A stretch of 64,000 bases of DNA from Datisca glomerata (GCA_003255025.1 QANY01005285.1:323001-387000), one strand, 5' to 3'; counted from the stretch's first letter, positions 24,671 to 37,121 are shown. Notes: generated from the letters alone by a model not told the origin. A program made the numbers and translations.

Positions 24671-26500
24671 ATTGCTATTAGAGCCTTGAGTTCTTGATAG
24701 CGCATATTTAGTTTTTAAACGTATGTATTGTTTGGATGTTGTGATATTGACATATTATTTTGTATGGTAGATTCAAAATAGTTTTAAATGTGTTTTATGA
24801 ATGGATCCCAATCTATTGACTCTATGCGTTTTGTTTTTCCAATTTTTGAATTGATGCACGTCATGAGGCATAGGATTTTACATAATTTATTTTCTTGCAA
24901 AACCTGTAATTTTTTAAATTTCAAGTAATCTGTCGCAGCCTCAGAAAGTCATCGTCGTTGCTGCCATTATCATCATCGCCGCCATCACTAGACGTCATTG
25001 CCGCTGCCGTCACCGATCGCCGCTCTCATGTCGCGCCACCTCCTTCCCCACTACTTGCCTTTGTGACCATGTGTGATGACTAGGGTTTGTAAAACCCTAG
25101 GCGATAACAATTAGGCTTTGGGAAGGTCTGTGATGTTTCACGAAAACTCTTGTCCTATTTTTTTATCTTTTAAATTTTGAGTTTTGAATTTTGAATTTTA
25201 AACGGATAAAAAATAATTAAAATTCAAAAGATAATTATCAATTTTATCTTTTTATCTTTTGAATTTTGAATTCAAAATATAATTATTTATTTTATCTTTT
25301 TATCTTTTGAATTTTGAATTCAATAGATAATTATCAATTTTATCTTTTTATCTTTTGAATTTTAAAAATAATATTTAATGAGATTATTTAATTAGGAAAA
25401 TAGTTTTTCTTAAGTAAAGGATTTTGGTGGGACTTTCTGGAGGACAAAAAGACAATTACAGATGCCATAAAGACCTGTATTTACATTATTATAATTTATT
25501 TATTATTCTTTTATGGGTTGTAATTAGAAATGAGCAAATAGGGAGGTTAATTTTGAATGAATGATTTATTATTAATCTCACATCATCATGTAACATGCCA
25601 TATAGAAATAGGGATATACCAATATCAAAATGCCATATAGCAAGTACATGCATTATTGTAGTTTAAATTTATAATGGGTTATAATTTAAATACAATGTGA
25701 ATTTTATAAATTTTAAATTATGATTTAAATTAAAAGTTTTATAATTTTCTAAACTCGTTTTTCCAAATTAATAAAGAGTTATAATTTTTTTTAAACAACA
25801 AAAAATCCAATTTTCTAAAAACTAAGTGGTAGAGTGGTTAATGTTGAAACATTCCCAAGGTCCCCAACGTAAACTTGACGTGGCATGAGAAATGGTTTAT
25901 AGCCACCCTAGCGATCCTCTCTTCAGTGAGAGAAACTTGAGAATCGTGCCACTTTAAGTCATCGAGTTGCTTAAGAAGTTAAAGCTTGTAAAGGAAGCGG
26001 CGAGGCATGACCGTTCCTAGACGAACTGTTAGTTCATGACAACCTTTAAAGTCGATGCGTTGGTTAAACACTTCGACTGAAACACATTGGAATCTCTCGT
26101 AGGGGTTAGTCAATATGGCTAAGGTAACAAAAACCATTGGTGATTGGTTAAGCTAGATATAGTGACATCTTGAGATGTGTTAACCAAACAAGAGGAGTCA
26201 CGATGCGATAAAAGGTAGCTTGAACGTTGTCCATAGATGAGACAAGCTATCGTTGTTGATCATAACATCATGGAAGAAATGTTTTTTATTGAATTTTTAA
26301 ATATTTAGTATTTGCATCATGCATCATGCTTTTCTAAATGATTGATTGTTTATTACATCGCTTTATTTATTCTTTTTAGTAATCATGGTGCTATCCAGAC
26401 TTTCAACTATCTTAAATGTGAACAAATATGTGCCCACCACCCCTTGTCCCCTTTATTTATTCTTTTCAGTAATACTGGTGAAAATTACGTTGATTGAAAA
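24671..26500 (+). other. Copia A untranslated leader
   Basis: A long noncoding leader between primer site and gag, homologous to 54529-55990 and 58231-60000. It contains a GC-rich triplet patch (24955-25080, many GCC/CGC/ATC units in AT-rich surroundings) and a minisatellite at 25141-25375. A conserved block runs from about 25840 to 26280. No open frame is conserved between the three copies. Confidence 0.75.
25141..25375. repeat. Minisatellite in the copia leader
   Basis: About three to four units of roughly 60 bp based on TTTTATCTTTTGAATTTTGA, ATTCAAAA and GATAATTATCAA. The homologous site in unit B (55010-55150) has fewer units. Confidence 0.75.
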
Positions 26501-26509
26501 TGTAACTTG

Positions 26510-27320
26510 ATATTGTGCTGACGGAAGAAAAGCACAAGTGTGTGCTCACCACTCCTTGTCCCCTTGAGCCTATTGTGGAATCAACTCAAGAGGAAAGGAT
26601 GCTTATGCTTCTTGGTTTTGTTCTAAAGAGATCAGAAGGTGTTATGTCTTGGCTTATGTTAGCAATGTGTTGCAACAACAACATCAGAACATGGAAACTA
26701 CCAATGATATGATATTGAACACACTGAAATGTTTGAAGATCAGGGTTGTCAAGTCAAACAAGATGCTATCCAAAACTTCATGAACTGCATGATGAAATCT
26801 AGAACTCCTTTCTGAGAACATATGATGTTGATTATGAGCTATCTGAATGAGATGGAGATCATTGGTGCTGAGGTAATTGGCGAGACACAAGTTGATATGA
26901 TCCTTGAGACACTTTTGAGAACTTCAAAAATAATTATTTGATGAATAAGTTGAGGTACTCACTTCTTGAGCTGATGACGGAACTGCATGCCGCTGAAACC
27001 CTATTTCTGAATAGAAAGAGGAAGATTGGAGAGGAAAATTTTACTGAAAGCAAGCCTTCCACCTCTGCTGCAAAAAAGAAACACAAGAAAAGTTTGAAGA
27101 AGGCTAAGAAGCAGAACTCGAAAGCTGTGAAAGGTAAGGGCATTGCAAAAGTGGACAAGTATAAAGATAAGTGTCATCATTGTGGAGCTACTGGTTATTG
27201 GAAACGCTACTGCCCATACTATCTCAAAGAGTTGAGATCTAAAGGTATAGTACTTGATACTGAGGCATGTTATGTGGCTGACTATTTCGTGGATTGTAGA
27301 CTCTACAACCATTAATAAGT
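26510..27320 (+). pseudogene. Copia A gag relic
   Basis: The sequence reads in pieces: CVLTTPCPLEPIVESTQEE (26545 on), then MNKLRYSLLELMTELHAAE (26941 on), then a lysine-rich tail and the zinc knuckle CHHCGATGYWKRYC (near 27172-27213). The knuckle should have His at the ninth position and has Tyr. A copia protease would follow but is scrambled (27290-27420). The minus-strand open frames here are shadows of the lysine-rich tail. Confidence 0.85.
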
Positions 27321-27689
27321 TGTTCCCTGCAGGGGTTCGGGGAAATCAAAAGCCTTGACGAGGGTGAGTTTAACTTCCGTTGAGGAAATCGAGCACTAGT
27401 ATCGGTCATATCTGTTGAAACTATTAAATTGTCATTCCATGCCAGTTATATGATCTTACGTGATGTTCATTAAATCCCAATTTTTTGAAAGAACCTTATT
27501 TAACTACCTAGTTCAATTAAGCAAGGATTCAGTTTGAATTTTAATGATAAAGATATTGGTGTTTTTAGAAATGATTGCTTAATTGCTGCTACACATTTGA
27601 TAAATAAACTATTTTATGTAAAACCAATAGTTCCAATGTATGTGTCACTGAAGTAAATACTGATTTACAAATGGATAAAAAGGTTGAAA

Positions 27690-28690
27690 TTTGACTCAAC
27701 CGATCTAACTTATTTGTGGTCTTTACGTCTTGGCTACATCAAGCTGACATGATTAAAAGACTTGCAAGAGATGGTCCATTGAAAACTTTAAATGTGGGAT
27801 CACTACTCACATGTGAATCCTTATAAGGCAAAATGACCAAGAGACATTTTTCAACGAAGCGTGAAATAACTACTCAATGCCACGAACTCGTACATAGTAA
27901 TGTATGTGGGCCATTAAATATCCAAGCAAGGGGAGGTTATAAATACTTTGTAATTTTCACTAATGACTACTCACATTTTGGAAATGTTTATCTAATGCAC
28001 AAAAATTTTGAAACCTTTGTAAAGTTCAAAGAGTAACAAATCAATACGTTATGATATGATCGTGGTGGAGAGTACTTGTTAGGAGAGTTCGAAGACTTTC
28101 TTAAGGAAGAATGTATTCTTTCTCAGCTTATAACACTTGGAACTCTAGAACATAATGGTATGTCAGAGATAAGGAATCGAACTATGTTGGATACGGTTAG
28201 ATCCATGATGAGTTACTCATCCCTCCCAGATTTATTCTAGGGATATACCTTGAAAACTGCATCATACATTCTGAACCAAGTTCCATCAAAGACGGTTCCT
28301 GGTACGCCATATGAAAGATGGAATGGAAGAATGTCATCCATAAACCACCTTAGAATATGGGGATGCACAGCACATGTTCTGAAACTGAAGACAGGTAAGT
28401 TGGCCATTCAATCAGAATTTTGCATGTTTGTAGGATATCCCAAAGGAACGAATGGGTATGTCTTTATAGTCTGAGTGACAAAAAAACATTCATTAGCACG
28501 AATATATTTTCTTGAAGAAGACTATATAAGAAGTGTGAGGCCGAGAAACACTCTTATACTAGAGAAATTATTGAGTGGGAGGACACTGACTTCCCGATAA
28601 AGATTCAAACTATGTTGGATATGGTTAGATCTATGAACTATTTTTTTATTAAATTATTGATAGAACTACAACAGGAGTCGGAACCTATGG
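27690..28690 (+). pseudogene. Copia A integrase relic
   Basis: A pre-integrase piece with a Leu-rich LGYIKLT stretch is near 27725. The core follows: MTKRHFSTKREI, VCGPLNIQARGGYKYFVIFTN (27901-27963), the second Asp block YDRGGEYL after a stop, HNGMSEIRNRTMLDTVRSMM with the Glu block near 28160, and NQVPSKTVPGTPYERWNG at 28270 on. The C-terminal part continues with MFVGYPKGTNGYVF. It is interrupted by several stops, and near 28702 by an inserted element. The short open frame at 28612-28800 crosses that junction. Confidence 0.87.
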
Positions 28691-28880
28691 AGCCTCGACG
28701 TAGGGGTGTTCAAAAGTTTCCTGAACCGATCGAACCGAACCAAACCGAACAAAAAATGGTTGGTTCGATCGGTTCTTTAGGTCCCTGCGGTTCGGTTTAG
28801 ATCGGCATCGCGTGCAACCGAATCTTCGGTTCGGTTAAGAAATTGTTTAGTTTTCGAACCGAACCAAATCGAAACATAAA

Positions 28881-28921
<41 letters not shown>

Positions 28922-29846
28922 TTCATACCAAACCGAACTGAACCGAAATTAAACTTTGATTATATATTATGTTTTTCAATAATATCATTTGTCGTAACGT
29001 GCATGCAACGCAGAGCGGCGATTGAAAAATCATTTAAAAAAAAAGAAATTCGGAGTCGCCACCAATCATTTTAGGGTGTGATTGGTCACCCAAATTTAAA
29101 ATCAAATATTTTGGTCGGCAAAAATTTAAAGTTGGTTCGGGACTCATTTGTGTATGGGGAAGGTATTAGCACCCCACACCGCCCATTATGAAAAATGGTT
29201 ACCAAATTTAATCAAAGACTATCCAAATTATTTTTTTAAATAATGTTATAAAAATTCAATCTTGAATATCCCATTCGGCACATTTTTCATCATAAAAAAG
29301 AGCAAATAAATTACCTTCAACGGGTGGTATAAAGACCATTGAAAATTATTTTTTAATCAAAGCGTTTGGAGGTACTCTCAGTATCCTAAAAATAACTCAT
29401 CACCTCATAAGTTCAAAAAATTTGGTATCCAAAAATTCTAAAGTCCAACATCGGATTTTTTTAGTGAAAAATAAATAAAGAAATTTATAAAATTTAAATC
29501 AAATTGTTATGGTTTTAATTTTTGAGCATCAATTCTGATGATAAAAAAATAAAATAATAATCACATACAACCGTGACATATGACAATGATACATAAATAA
29601 ATAAATAAGAAGAGATAACAACTATAAAAAAATAATGGAAATGAATGTTAGAGATGATGAATATGTATGATAAATTTTAAAAAAGAATATGTAGGGGTGA
29701 AAATAATGAAACAAGACATGGAATAATTAAAAATATATATAAAAATAAATTAAAATAAACCATTAATATATACTGAAAAAATAGAAAAATAAACAAACAT
29801 AAAAAAACAAAAATAAAATGTAAACAACAAAAAAAATAATAATAAT

Positions 29847-29882
29847 AAATTTACAGAGGGTGACGTCACTCTCTATAAATTT
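29847..29882. repeat. Palindrome at the left edge of the viral copy
   Basis: A 36-bp near-perfect palindrome (two mismatched pairs) centred on TGACGTCA, reading AAATTTACAGAGGGTGACGT on its left half. It sits where Ogre LTR homology stops and viral leader-like sequence begins. Confidence 0.8.
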
Positions 29883-30168
29883 ACACGTGGCTGGTTATTC
29901 TTATAATTGATTATTTCACTGTATTGTTTGTTTACCTAATGTGTGAATCTGTTCATCAGAGGCTGACGTACCGGCTTCTATTTGGTTAAGCTTTAGGGAC
30001 TTAGGTAAGACCTCTTAGATACGTAAACCCCGAAGGTAGAGTGGTTGTAGAGGCGAAAGGGAGAAGAGTGAAGCCTAATAGGAGGTTGTAGAAGTCACCA
30101 CAAGGTCAGTAACAAAAAAATACAATATGAAATTCTTGATAATAGGAATAATTTAGTTATTCTAAGGA
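29883..30168 (+). other. Remainder of the viral leader
   Basis: Noncoding sequence before the first viral ATG. It contains several short G/A-rich runs (for example AGAGGCGAAAGGGAGAAGAG at 30049). No primer site is present here; it is at the other end of the insert. Confidence 0.5.
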
Positions 30169-32440
30169 ATGAGTGGATTATCTAGAAGTAGTTCTTCTAG
30201 TAGCATTAGGTCTATAATATCTTCATTATCCAATATAGTGGATGATGAATATTTTGAATTTTTAGATGATCAAGTAGATCATAAATATTTTGAATACCCA
30301 TCAGATGATCAGAATGATCATTTCGAATACCTTTCAGATGATCAAGAAAATCATTCTGAAAACTTTAATCAAGTAAATGATAGGGTATGGAACATACCCA
30401 ATAAAAATAAGAATTCCAAGTCTAAATTATCCTTTAAGATTCAAATAGAGTAAGAATTAAAAAAATTAAAAATTAAAGGTCTAGAACCTAAAGAAATAAG
30501 TTTCCAAGAAACTCAGACAAACCTTAATAATAAACAATCTAACAAAATTAATTACCAAACTTTTAATTCTAAAGTTAGGGAGTATAACCAGCCTAGTACC
30601 CCTAAGAGTTTCTTTTCTGGATCATCTATTAATAATGATCAAGATTTTAAGATTTAAGAATCAAAACAAAAATTAAAAGATTATAAAAAATTAATCCAAA
30701 TATTCTACAGCAAGAATACAAATCAGATTGGACAAGTCTAAATAAACACAACGATGACCCAGCCAATCTTAATAGACGTAATAGGTTCAAATATTCATAT
30801 AATATGGATCAAAGAAAAATCATACTTGCTGAATAGAAGGCATTCATGCAAAAATATAAAGTTAACATATTTTTCCTTGATTATGTCGAAGATATTTATG
30901 AGAAAATTATTAAAATAATTCTCAAATCTAAATGGGTTAAGGAAGACTCCAGTGTGGTAACTGTCAGTCATCCACCACCTGAAAAAATCCTAATTAATCA
31001 TAAAACTTCTCAACCTAATAAAGATTTAATTAAACCTTTCCAACTTCATTATGAGAAAACTCTTGATGAAGAAATACTTAGAAGGTTAAAATCTTTAAGA
31101 GATAATGTCTCAGAATCAGATAACCATAGGTTAGAATCAACCTATGAGCCATCCATAATTCATAATTCTTCAAAACAAAAATTAAAGAATCTTGTAGGTC
31201 AGAATCCTATGAACCTTCAAATAGTATTGAGAAACAATCCAAAGATTTAGAAATTAAATCATCTGTCAATGTTAGTGACCATGACAGTATCTTTGAATTC
31301 GAAATTCATTAGTTAAAACCCACCTATGAATATTCCATAATTAATTAATCTTCGAATATTAAAGAAACATTAAAGAATTTAAAAACTAATGAATCATCTT
31401 ATTCTGGTATGATTGATAATCAAAATAATTGTTCAGAATTTGAAAACCTTACTAATAATAAATTTCAAGAATTAGATGACAGTAGTTCAAATTTAGAAGA
31501 CCGTAGGTTAGAATCAACCTATGAATCTTTCACGATTGATGAATCTTCAAACGTTAACAAAGTTGAAGAAACATTAAAATGTTTTGAAACTAAAAAATCA
31601 TCCTCTGAGAGCATTAACCATAGAAATTCTTTAATCACTGTTTCTCCTTTCAAGATTTCAAAGGAAGAAGAATCAAATAAAAAATTAGTTGAACAACTCA
31701 ATTACACCAATCAAAGTCTAATTACAATAGGTAAGCAATTAGACAAAATTGAAAATAAAGTTGATGATCTTCATAAAACTGAATTTAGTGGAACTCTAGA
31801 AGAAAAATCGTTAATAAATCTTTTGGACAAAACCACTCCAAATATGGTTCCCCTCAATAAGCAAATTGATAAAATACTTCATGAATTAAAACTAATCAAT
31901 CAAGATAATAGTTTAGATCCAGAAAGCCACAGGTCAGAGTCTACTTATGATTCGTTTACAATGAGTGAATCTTCAAACATTAATAATATTGAAGAATCAA
32001 TTAAAAATTTAGAATCATCTGAGACTAAATATGAAATTAAATGTGAAAAGATTATTAATATACTTCATGAATTAAAGGGAATTAATCAACACAATAATTT
32101 AGATCTAGAAAATCATACGTCAGAGTCCACCTATGAATCATCCACGATAAGTGAATCTTCAAACATTCATATTATTGAAGAATCATATAGAAATTTAGAA
32201 ATTAATAAATTAGAAAGGAAATGGCCTAAAAAGCCTATTCCTCTTGATATTCAAATTTCTGAAAATTTTTTAGTTAACCAAATTTCTGTTTCTACTGATA
32301 AATTACATGAATGGAATATTAATGGACTTTCTAAGCAAGAAGTTTCCAATAAATTTCAACATATGACAATGATAGCTAACAGCTGCATTACCACACCCAA
32401 TTTACTTTACAATGAGGTAATTAATCTTTTAGTCACATGA
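30169..32440 (+). pseudogene. Pararetrovirus N-terminal polyprotein region with internal repeats
   Basis: The open stretches are 30169-30453 (Ser-rich start MSGLSRSSSSSSIRSI, then acidic repeats of the YFEYPSDDQ type), 30846-31250 and 31409-32440 (343 residues). The last two carry repeated modules containing ESTYES or ESTYDS followed by ESSN, at about 31134, 31506, 31933 and 32118, plus a degenerate one near 31318. Between modules are Lys/Glu/Ile-rich, probably coiled-coil segments (for example LNKQIDKILHELKLINQD). The stretch from 30454 to 30845 has the same composition but is closed by stops. The role is unknown. The composition fits the less conserved N-terminal half of such polyproteins. 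Confidence 0.7.
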
Positions 32441-33420
32441 TTCACAGGAATGCTACTTTCCTGGTGGGAAAATTATCTCACAAAAGAATCCAAAACGCGC
32501 ATCCTTTAGCAATAAAGATTAATGCTGAAGGAACACTAAATATTGAAGAAAATCTGAAAATAATACCTAGTGCCACCAGTACACTTCTCTACACAATAGT
32601 TAAATACTTCATTGGAATGTCCAGTAATATTACTTCACATATCCATAATCAATATACCAAACTTAGGTGTCCAACCCTAAGTAAAATCCATTGGTACAAA
32701 AATATATTTTTGTCCAAAATATTGGCAAGGGATGATAACAATCAACCCTCTTGGAAAGAAAAAATTATTAATAAATTACCCATTTTATACACACACAAAA
32801 TATAAAAATTGCTTAATAATAACCTAGGAAACATAGACTATGATAGTCTTACCTATGGTACGATTATTACTACAATACAAAAGGAAGATTTTGGAATATG
32901 CACTAATATTAAAAATAAAGCTATAGAATATAAATTAGGCAATTCTTGTGAGCAATATGGTTTACCCCCTATTAAGAAAAGTTCACATTCAGACCCTAGA
33001 AGGCCTCACAAGCCTGATAGGAGAAAGTACCATAAGAATAAGCATAAGATTTTTAACCAATATTTTTCAAAGAATAAAAATTTTGACAAAGGTTTCTCCA
33101 AGAATAAAATTTATTCTAGAAAAAAACACAATAAATATTCTTTTGATAAAAATAAACTTAAGTATTCTAAATATGGCCAAAATGGTCATTCCTCTAAAAC
33201 TTGTCAAATAAAGATAAAATTAATCAATTAAAAATCTCTAATAAAGAAAAACAAGAATTGTTTAGAATCGTAGAGTCCATAGAAAACTATGAAAGTGATA
33301 GTGATGATTTAGGAGAATTTGAATACCCTGAGTCCTCAAAATCTAGCACTTATGACAATAATTCTCCAAACATCTCTATGGGTGTAAGGATAGTTGTCAA
33401 AAATTTAATGTTCTAAATAA
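32290..33420 (+). pseudogene. Pararetrovirus coat-protein-like domain and zinc knuckle
   Basis: The domain begins around ISVSTDKLHEWNINGLSKQE (32285 on). It continues in other frames with the WWENYLTKES-like block (near 32463) and CPTLSKIHWYKNIFLSKILA (32668 on), then SCEQYGLPP near 32945. A lysine/histidine-rich segment follows (32985-33150). The nucleic-acid-binding knuckle is YSKYGQNGHSSKTC (near 33166-33207): the first two Cys of the CX2CX4HX4C pattern are Tyr. An acidic segment follows (IENYESDSDDLGEFEYPE). Frameshifts divide the domain. The open frame at 32948-33211 is a shadow in another frame. Confidence 0.8.
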
Positions 33421-33741
33421 AAATAAAGAACCAGAAGAAAATCTCTTGTTGGATTTAAATAGCAAAATTAAAAATCTGGAATTCCTAGAAAAACTTAGGA
33501 AAGTAGTTTTAAAAGAAAAATACTAAGTCTAAAGCCTTTCACAAACCCTTAAAAAATTCAATATGGGTAAAGGAAAGAAAAAAGAAGTTATCCTACATGA
33601 ACTTCAGAAAGAAATTAAAAATATTAAAATTAAATCTTTTAATAAAGAGTTTAATTCATGAATCTTGTAAATTAGGAGAACCTAGTAGATTCCCAATTTC
33701 AATTAATAAGGTTGAAGAACCTGTTATAAACAATCAAAATA

Positions 33742-34053
33742 ATGATAATTTTATCCAAACACTTAATTATATCAATCAAGAAATGGTATATAATGGTCAG
33801 AATAATAATTCAAGATTTTGATTTCACAACAATGGCTCTTGTTAATTCAGGAGTAGATTTGAATTGTATGCAGAAAGGACTAGCATTCATTTCTTTGTTG
33901 TGTCCTTTTACAATAGAGTATGATGGGATAATTATTTATTCTATGGATGAACCTATGTTTCTTTTTCTGTTTTTAAATCTAAAAGGATTGAGGAACATCT
34001 TCAAGATACTGTTCTTCGAGATCGAATCTTTGAACAAAGAATTATTTGTTTAG
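33742..34053 (+). pseudogene. Pararetrovirus aspartic protease region
   Basis: A retropepsin-like site reads ALVNSGVDLNCM at about 33835-33870, where the family has Asp-Ser/Thr-Gly. Asn (33844-33846) replaces the catalytic Asp, so it cannot be an active protease. It lies between the zinc knuckle and reverse transcriptase, as expected. The preceding 33421-33741 holds only Lys/Glu-rich broken frames. Confidence 0.7.
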
Positions 34054-34560
34054 TAATCAATTACAAGCCCCTTAACAATGTTTTGGAATGGATAAAATAT
34101 CCAATAAACAAAAGGGACTTAATCAACAGATTTAGAGAAGCTGTTGCATTCTCTAAGTTTGACATAAAATCTGAATTTTGGAAAATTCAGATAAATAAGA
34201 TTGATAAATATAAAATTATATATGTTCATTATAAATGGAAAATAATACTATTTGATCTTAAATTTTCTCCAAGTAAATTTCAGAATAGAATGATAGAATT
34301 CTTTAATTAATTCTTAATTGATTGCATTCTTAGTAAACAATACTGGTTGAATTTCTTGATTGTTTATATTAATAACATTTTCTTTAAATATGACAAACAA
34401 TACTGAAAATACTTTGAATTATTTGCCAAGATAATAAAATAAAACATTTTAGTTATCTTTGCAAAAAGAATCAAAATATTTCAATCAAAAAATAGATTTC
34501 TAGAATTTGAAATTTATTTCATACAATTTGCCTTAATAAATCAAAAAAAATATTAATTAT
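34045..34560 (+). pseudogene. Pararetrovirus reverse transcriptase relic
   Basis: Recognised blocks in order are VINYKPLNNV (34057 on), FSKFDIKSEFWKIQI (34159 on), FDLKFSPSKFQNRMIEFF (34252 on), the metal-binding box YINN at 34365-34376, and RFLEFEI near 34500. YINN replaces YIDD, so both catalytic Asp residues of the box are Asn. TAA and TGA codons follow. The RNase H domain is not recognisable after about 34540. Confidence 0.85.
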
Positions 34561-34836
34561 GAATCTGCAAAACATGTTTCGAGATTCCTTCCAAACAAAT
34601 TTTTTCCAAGTAACAATCTATTTATAGCAATTTTGATTTCAATATTTAATTTATATAATGTATTAATAATTAAATTCATGATCTCCTTTTTGTAATCTTT
34701 TGCAGGAAACCATACCAAGATTCTGCAATAGGACAGTTTGAGAAACCTAGCCTATTAGAATATGGGAAGGTAAAGGCCATAGTATTTAATCAAAATTATT
34801 TTAAAATCAAGAAACTCAATAGCAAAACGATCGCTT
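34561..34836 (+). other. Broken viral region where RNase H is expected
   Basis: AT-rich sequence with no RNase H motif that I can see. From about 34711 a frame containing GQFEKPSLLEYGKVKAIVF begins and runs into the next open stretch after a frameshift near 34846. Confidence 0.5.
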
Positions 34837-36330
34837 TTGTTCAAAACTCACACCATTAATTATGGATGTAAATATCCAAAACATTGCTGGACTAATGAAT
34901 TGGATGAAATTTTAGAACATTTTAGGTTGAAATATGACTTCAATACAACATTAATTCAATGGTATGAGAAAACTATGAAAATTGGTTTTTACAAAAATAA
35001 TGAAATATGTTATAGTGGAATTTTAACTAAAAATCTATTGAGACAAGTAAATTCTAAAATTGAATTTTCAAATAAAACAATAAAAGAGTTTTTGGTACTA
35101 AAAGGAACTTTCTTCATCATGCCTAATGAATTTTAAAACTGTCATAAGCATACTGTGAAATTCTTGATAAAAGGAATCAATATCACTTTCAGAAAATATG
35201 TGATAGATGTTTCAAAAATAGAAGAGTTTTCGACTCAACAATTGGCCCTTAAGGCCCAAATCAAATAGGAGTCTTCTACTCCTAACCAAGCCCAATCAAC
35301 AATGCTGGGATGCAAAAGACTCAATCATCAATCAACCAGCCAATTTAACCCATTCCCAATGTCTTTCTATGCCCAATTAATTTCAAGATACAAGAATTCA
35401 TCATTTGATTTTCAAGAAATGGCGAGTGAATATCTCTTTCATATTGAGCCTCAATTTGCTCATTTGAACGATCTTACTCAAATTGCCAAAGCCCATTTCA
35501 TTCCTAAATTCCACTATGTCCCTGGACACAATAACAAAAACCTTAGTTTCTACAGAAACATTCTCTTAGAAACATAATCCATAAAAATTAGTTCGATCAG
35601 AAATTCTGAAGAAAGAATCATTTACCATTCTTTCTTTATCCTCAGAATCATAACTATGGAGGATTGGAGAATCCATCCTTCAAATTTCAAAACAATTTTA
35701 AACAAAAAACAATATAATTATTTTGACTATATTGATGCATGGCACAATATTTTCTTGCATCAAAATAGCGATTTCTCTCATTTTTTATTTTTAAATTTTG
35801 ACAACAATTGCAAAATTGATTTCCTAAGATGGTTCTTAAAATGGTGGTCCATTCATGGATTTACCTTGGAACTTTTTCCAATCAATTTACAACAATGTTT
35901 CAATTTATTTTTAGAGGATTACAAGCCCTCACCAATTGCTTCGTTTCCTCAAATACTTTGTTTTACAAACAAATACAAAATACCTTGGATTTTGAAATGG
36001 CAATACTCGGTTGAAAATAAAATCCACACCAGACCATATTATACTAAATGGTGGAATAAATTGAATACCCATAAAATTATTGCATCCATCAACCATGAAT
36101 TTGCAAGTATCTAACCCAATATGGGACTAGCAAATCCCTTTATCCAAGCTCCATTAAAATTTGAGAAGCCCATTGACCTAGCCCCACAAATAAAACTATC
36201 CAGTCCAAATTCTTCTAAATCCAATCTTGAGTCCAAACCCTATTGGAAGGGTAAATCAAAGGCCACCAAGCCTAAAACTCAAATTAGAAGAAGAATTAAT
36301 TCTACTTCAACTTTTAGAGGACAATACTAA
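34837..36330 (+). pseudogene. Pararetrovirus C-terminal region
   Basis: The open stretches are 34837-35136, 35302-35577, 35656-36114 and 36121-36330. The first contains GILTKNLLRQVNSKIEFSNK. The second contains FIPKFHYVPGHNNKNLSFYR. The third has IDAWHNIFLHQN, LRWFLKWWSIHG and WILKWQY with WWNKL. These Trp-rich blocks match what I recall of the region downstream of RT in endogenous caulimovirid polyproteins of many dicots. Its molecular role is not known to me. The frame is broken between the blocks by single stops or shifts. Confidence 0.65.
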
Positions 36331-36937
36331 ATCAGACTCTGAATCACATGCAGAGTCAATCAATTACCCCTCAACAATTGAGGGTCATATTCAAAAGTAT
36401 TGATCCTAATGATAATGAACAGATCCGAATTAACCAGTAAACAAATAGATTTGTCTTTGGCGAAATGCCAGTGTTAAAATAAGATCCAAGAATCAATTGA
36501 TCATGATGACAACTCAGCACAATGCAACGATCATAATGATCTTCAAGAGAAGCAAACGATGGCAACAGTCACAATAAACTTTCCAGACAGTAATTATGAT
36601 TTCTCCAACAAATCAAAAAAAGACACAAGAATCCAAGATAGCAATTATCAAGGGATCTAATGTGCAACAGTCTCAATGACATTTCAACCCCAAGCAATCA
36701 TGACAGAGTAATTATGAAGACACGAAGATCGAGATAATAATTATCGAGGAATCTTTACATTTTTGTCTTATTCTATAATTATTGTACGAAGTTGTCAAAT
36801 AATTAGGCAACTATTCATGCTTTTTACTATTCTTAGTCAAAAGTAGACAAAAGTATAAATGTAAAATGTTTTTACTTTTTTAGAATAGAATAGTTCAGGT
36901 AAGTGATGGGTTCCCGGTGAACTCCACTTTCCTTAGC
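36331..36937 (+). other. Viral intergenic region upstream of the promoter
   Basis: Noncoding sequence with several partly repeated ACAGTCACAAT or GACAGTAATTATGA-like segments (about 36560-36760). These could be promoter upstream elements. No gene is seen; the minus-strand frame at 36371-36565 is chance. Confidence 0.45.
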
Positions 36938-36945
36938 TATAAATA
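36938..36945 (+). promoter_or_regulatory. Viral TATA box
   Basis: TATAAATA followed by GGTAG and then a leader-like region. The position is between the C-terminal coding region and the primer site, the standard place for the caulimovirid genomic promoter. Confidence 0.65.
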
Positions 36946-37115
36946 GGTAGTCTCTCCCATTTGTGAAGCAGAACTCATTTTACAACTCTTACTATTTGAG
37001 AGCTAAAACATGTTTTGTGAAACAAAGCTTTCTTCTTCTATTCCTCTTTTGTAAATCTTTTCTTCTTTTTTCTTCAACATAAATTAGTGAGCGGGAGCAC
37101 TAATTTATTGTTGCC

Positions 37116-37121
37116 AATAAA
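37116..37121 (+). terminator. Viral poly(A) signal AATAAA
   Basis: AATAAA lies about 175 bp after the TATA box, before the primer site. This fits the short terminal redundancy of pararetroviral RNA. Confidence 0.55.

Noticed and set aside
26934..27312. Minus-strand frames opposite the copia gag tail
   Set aside because: They are the reverse complement of a lysine-rich gag tail, which yields Phe/Leu-rich shadows. The same occurs at 60381-60831.
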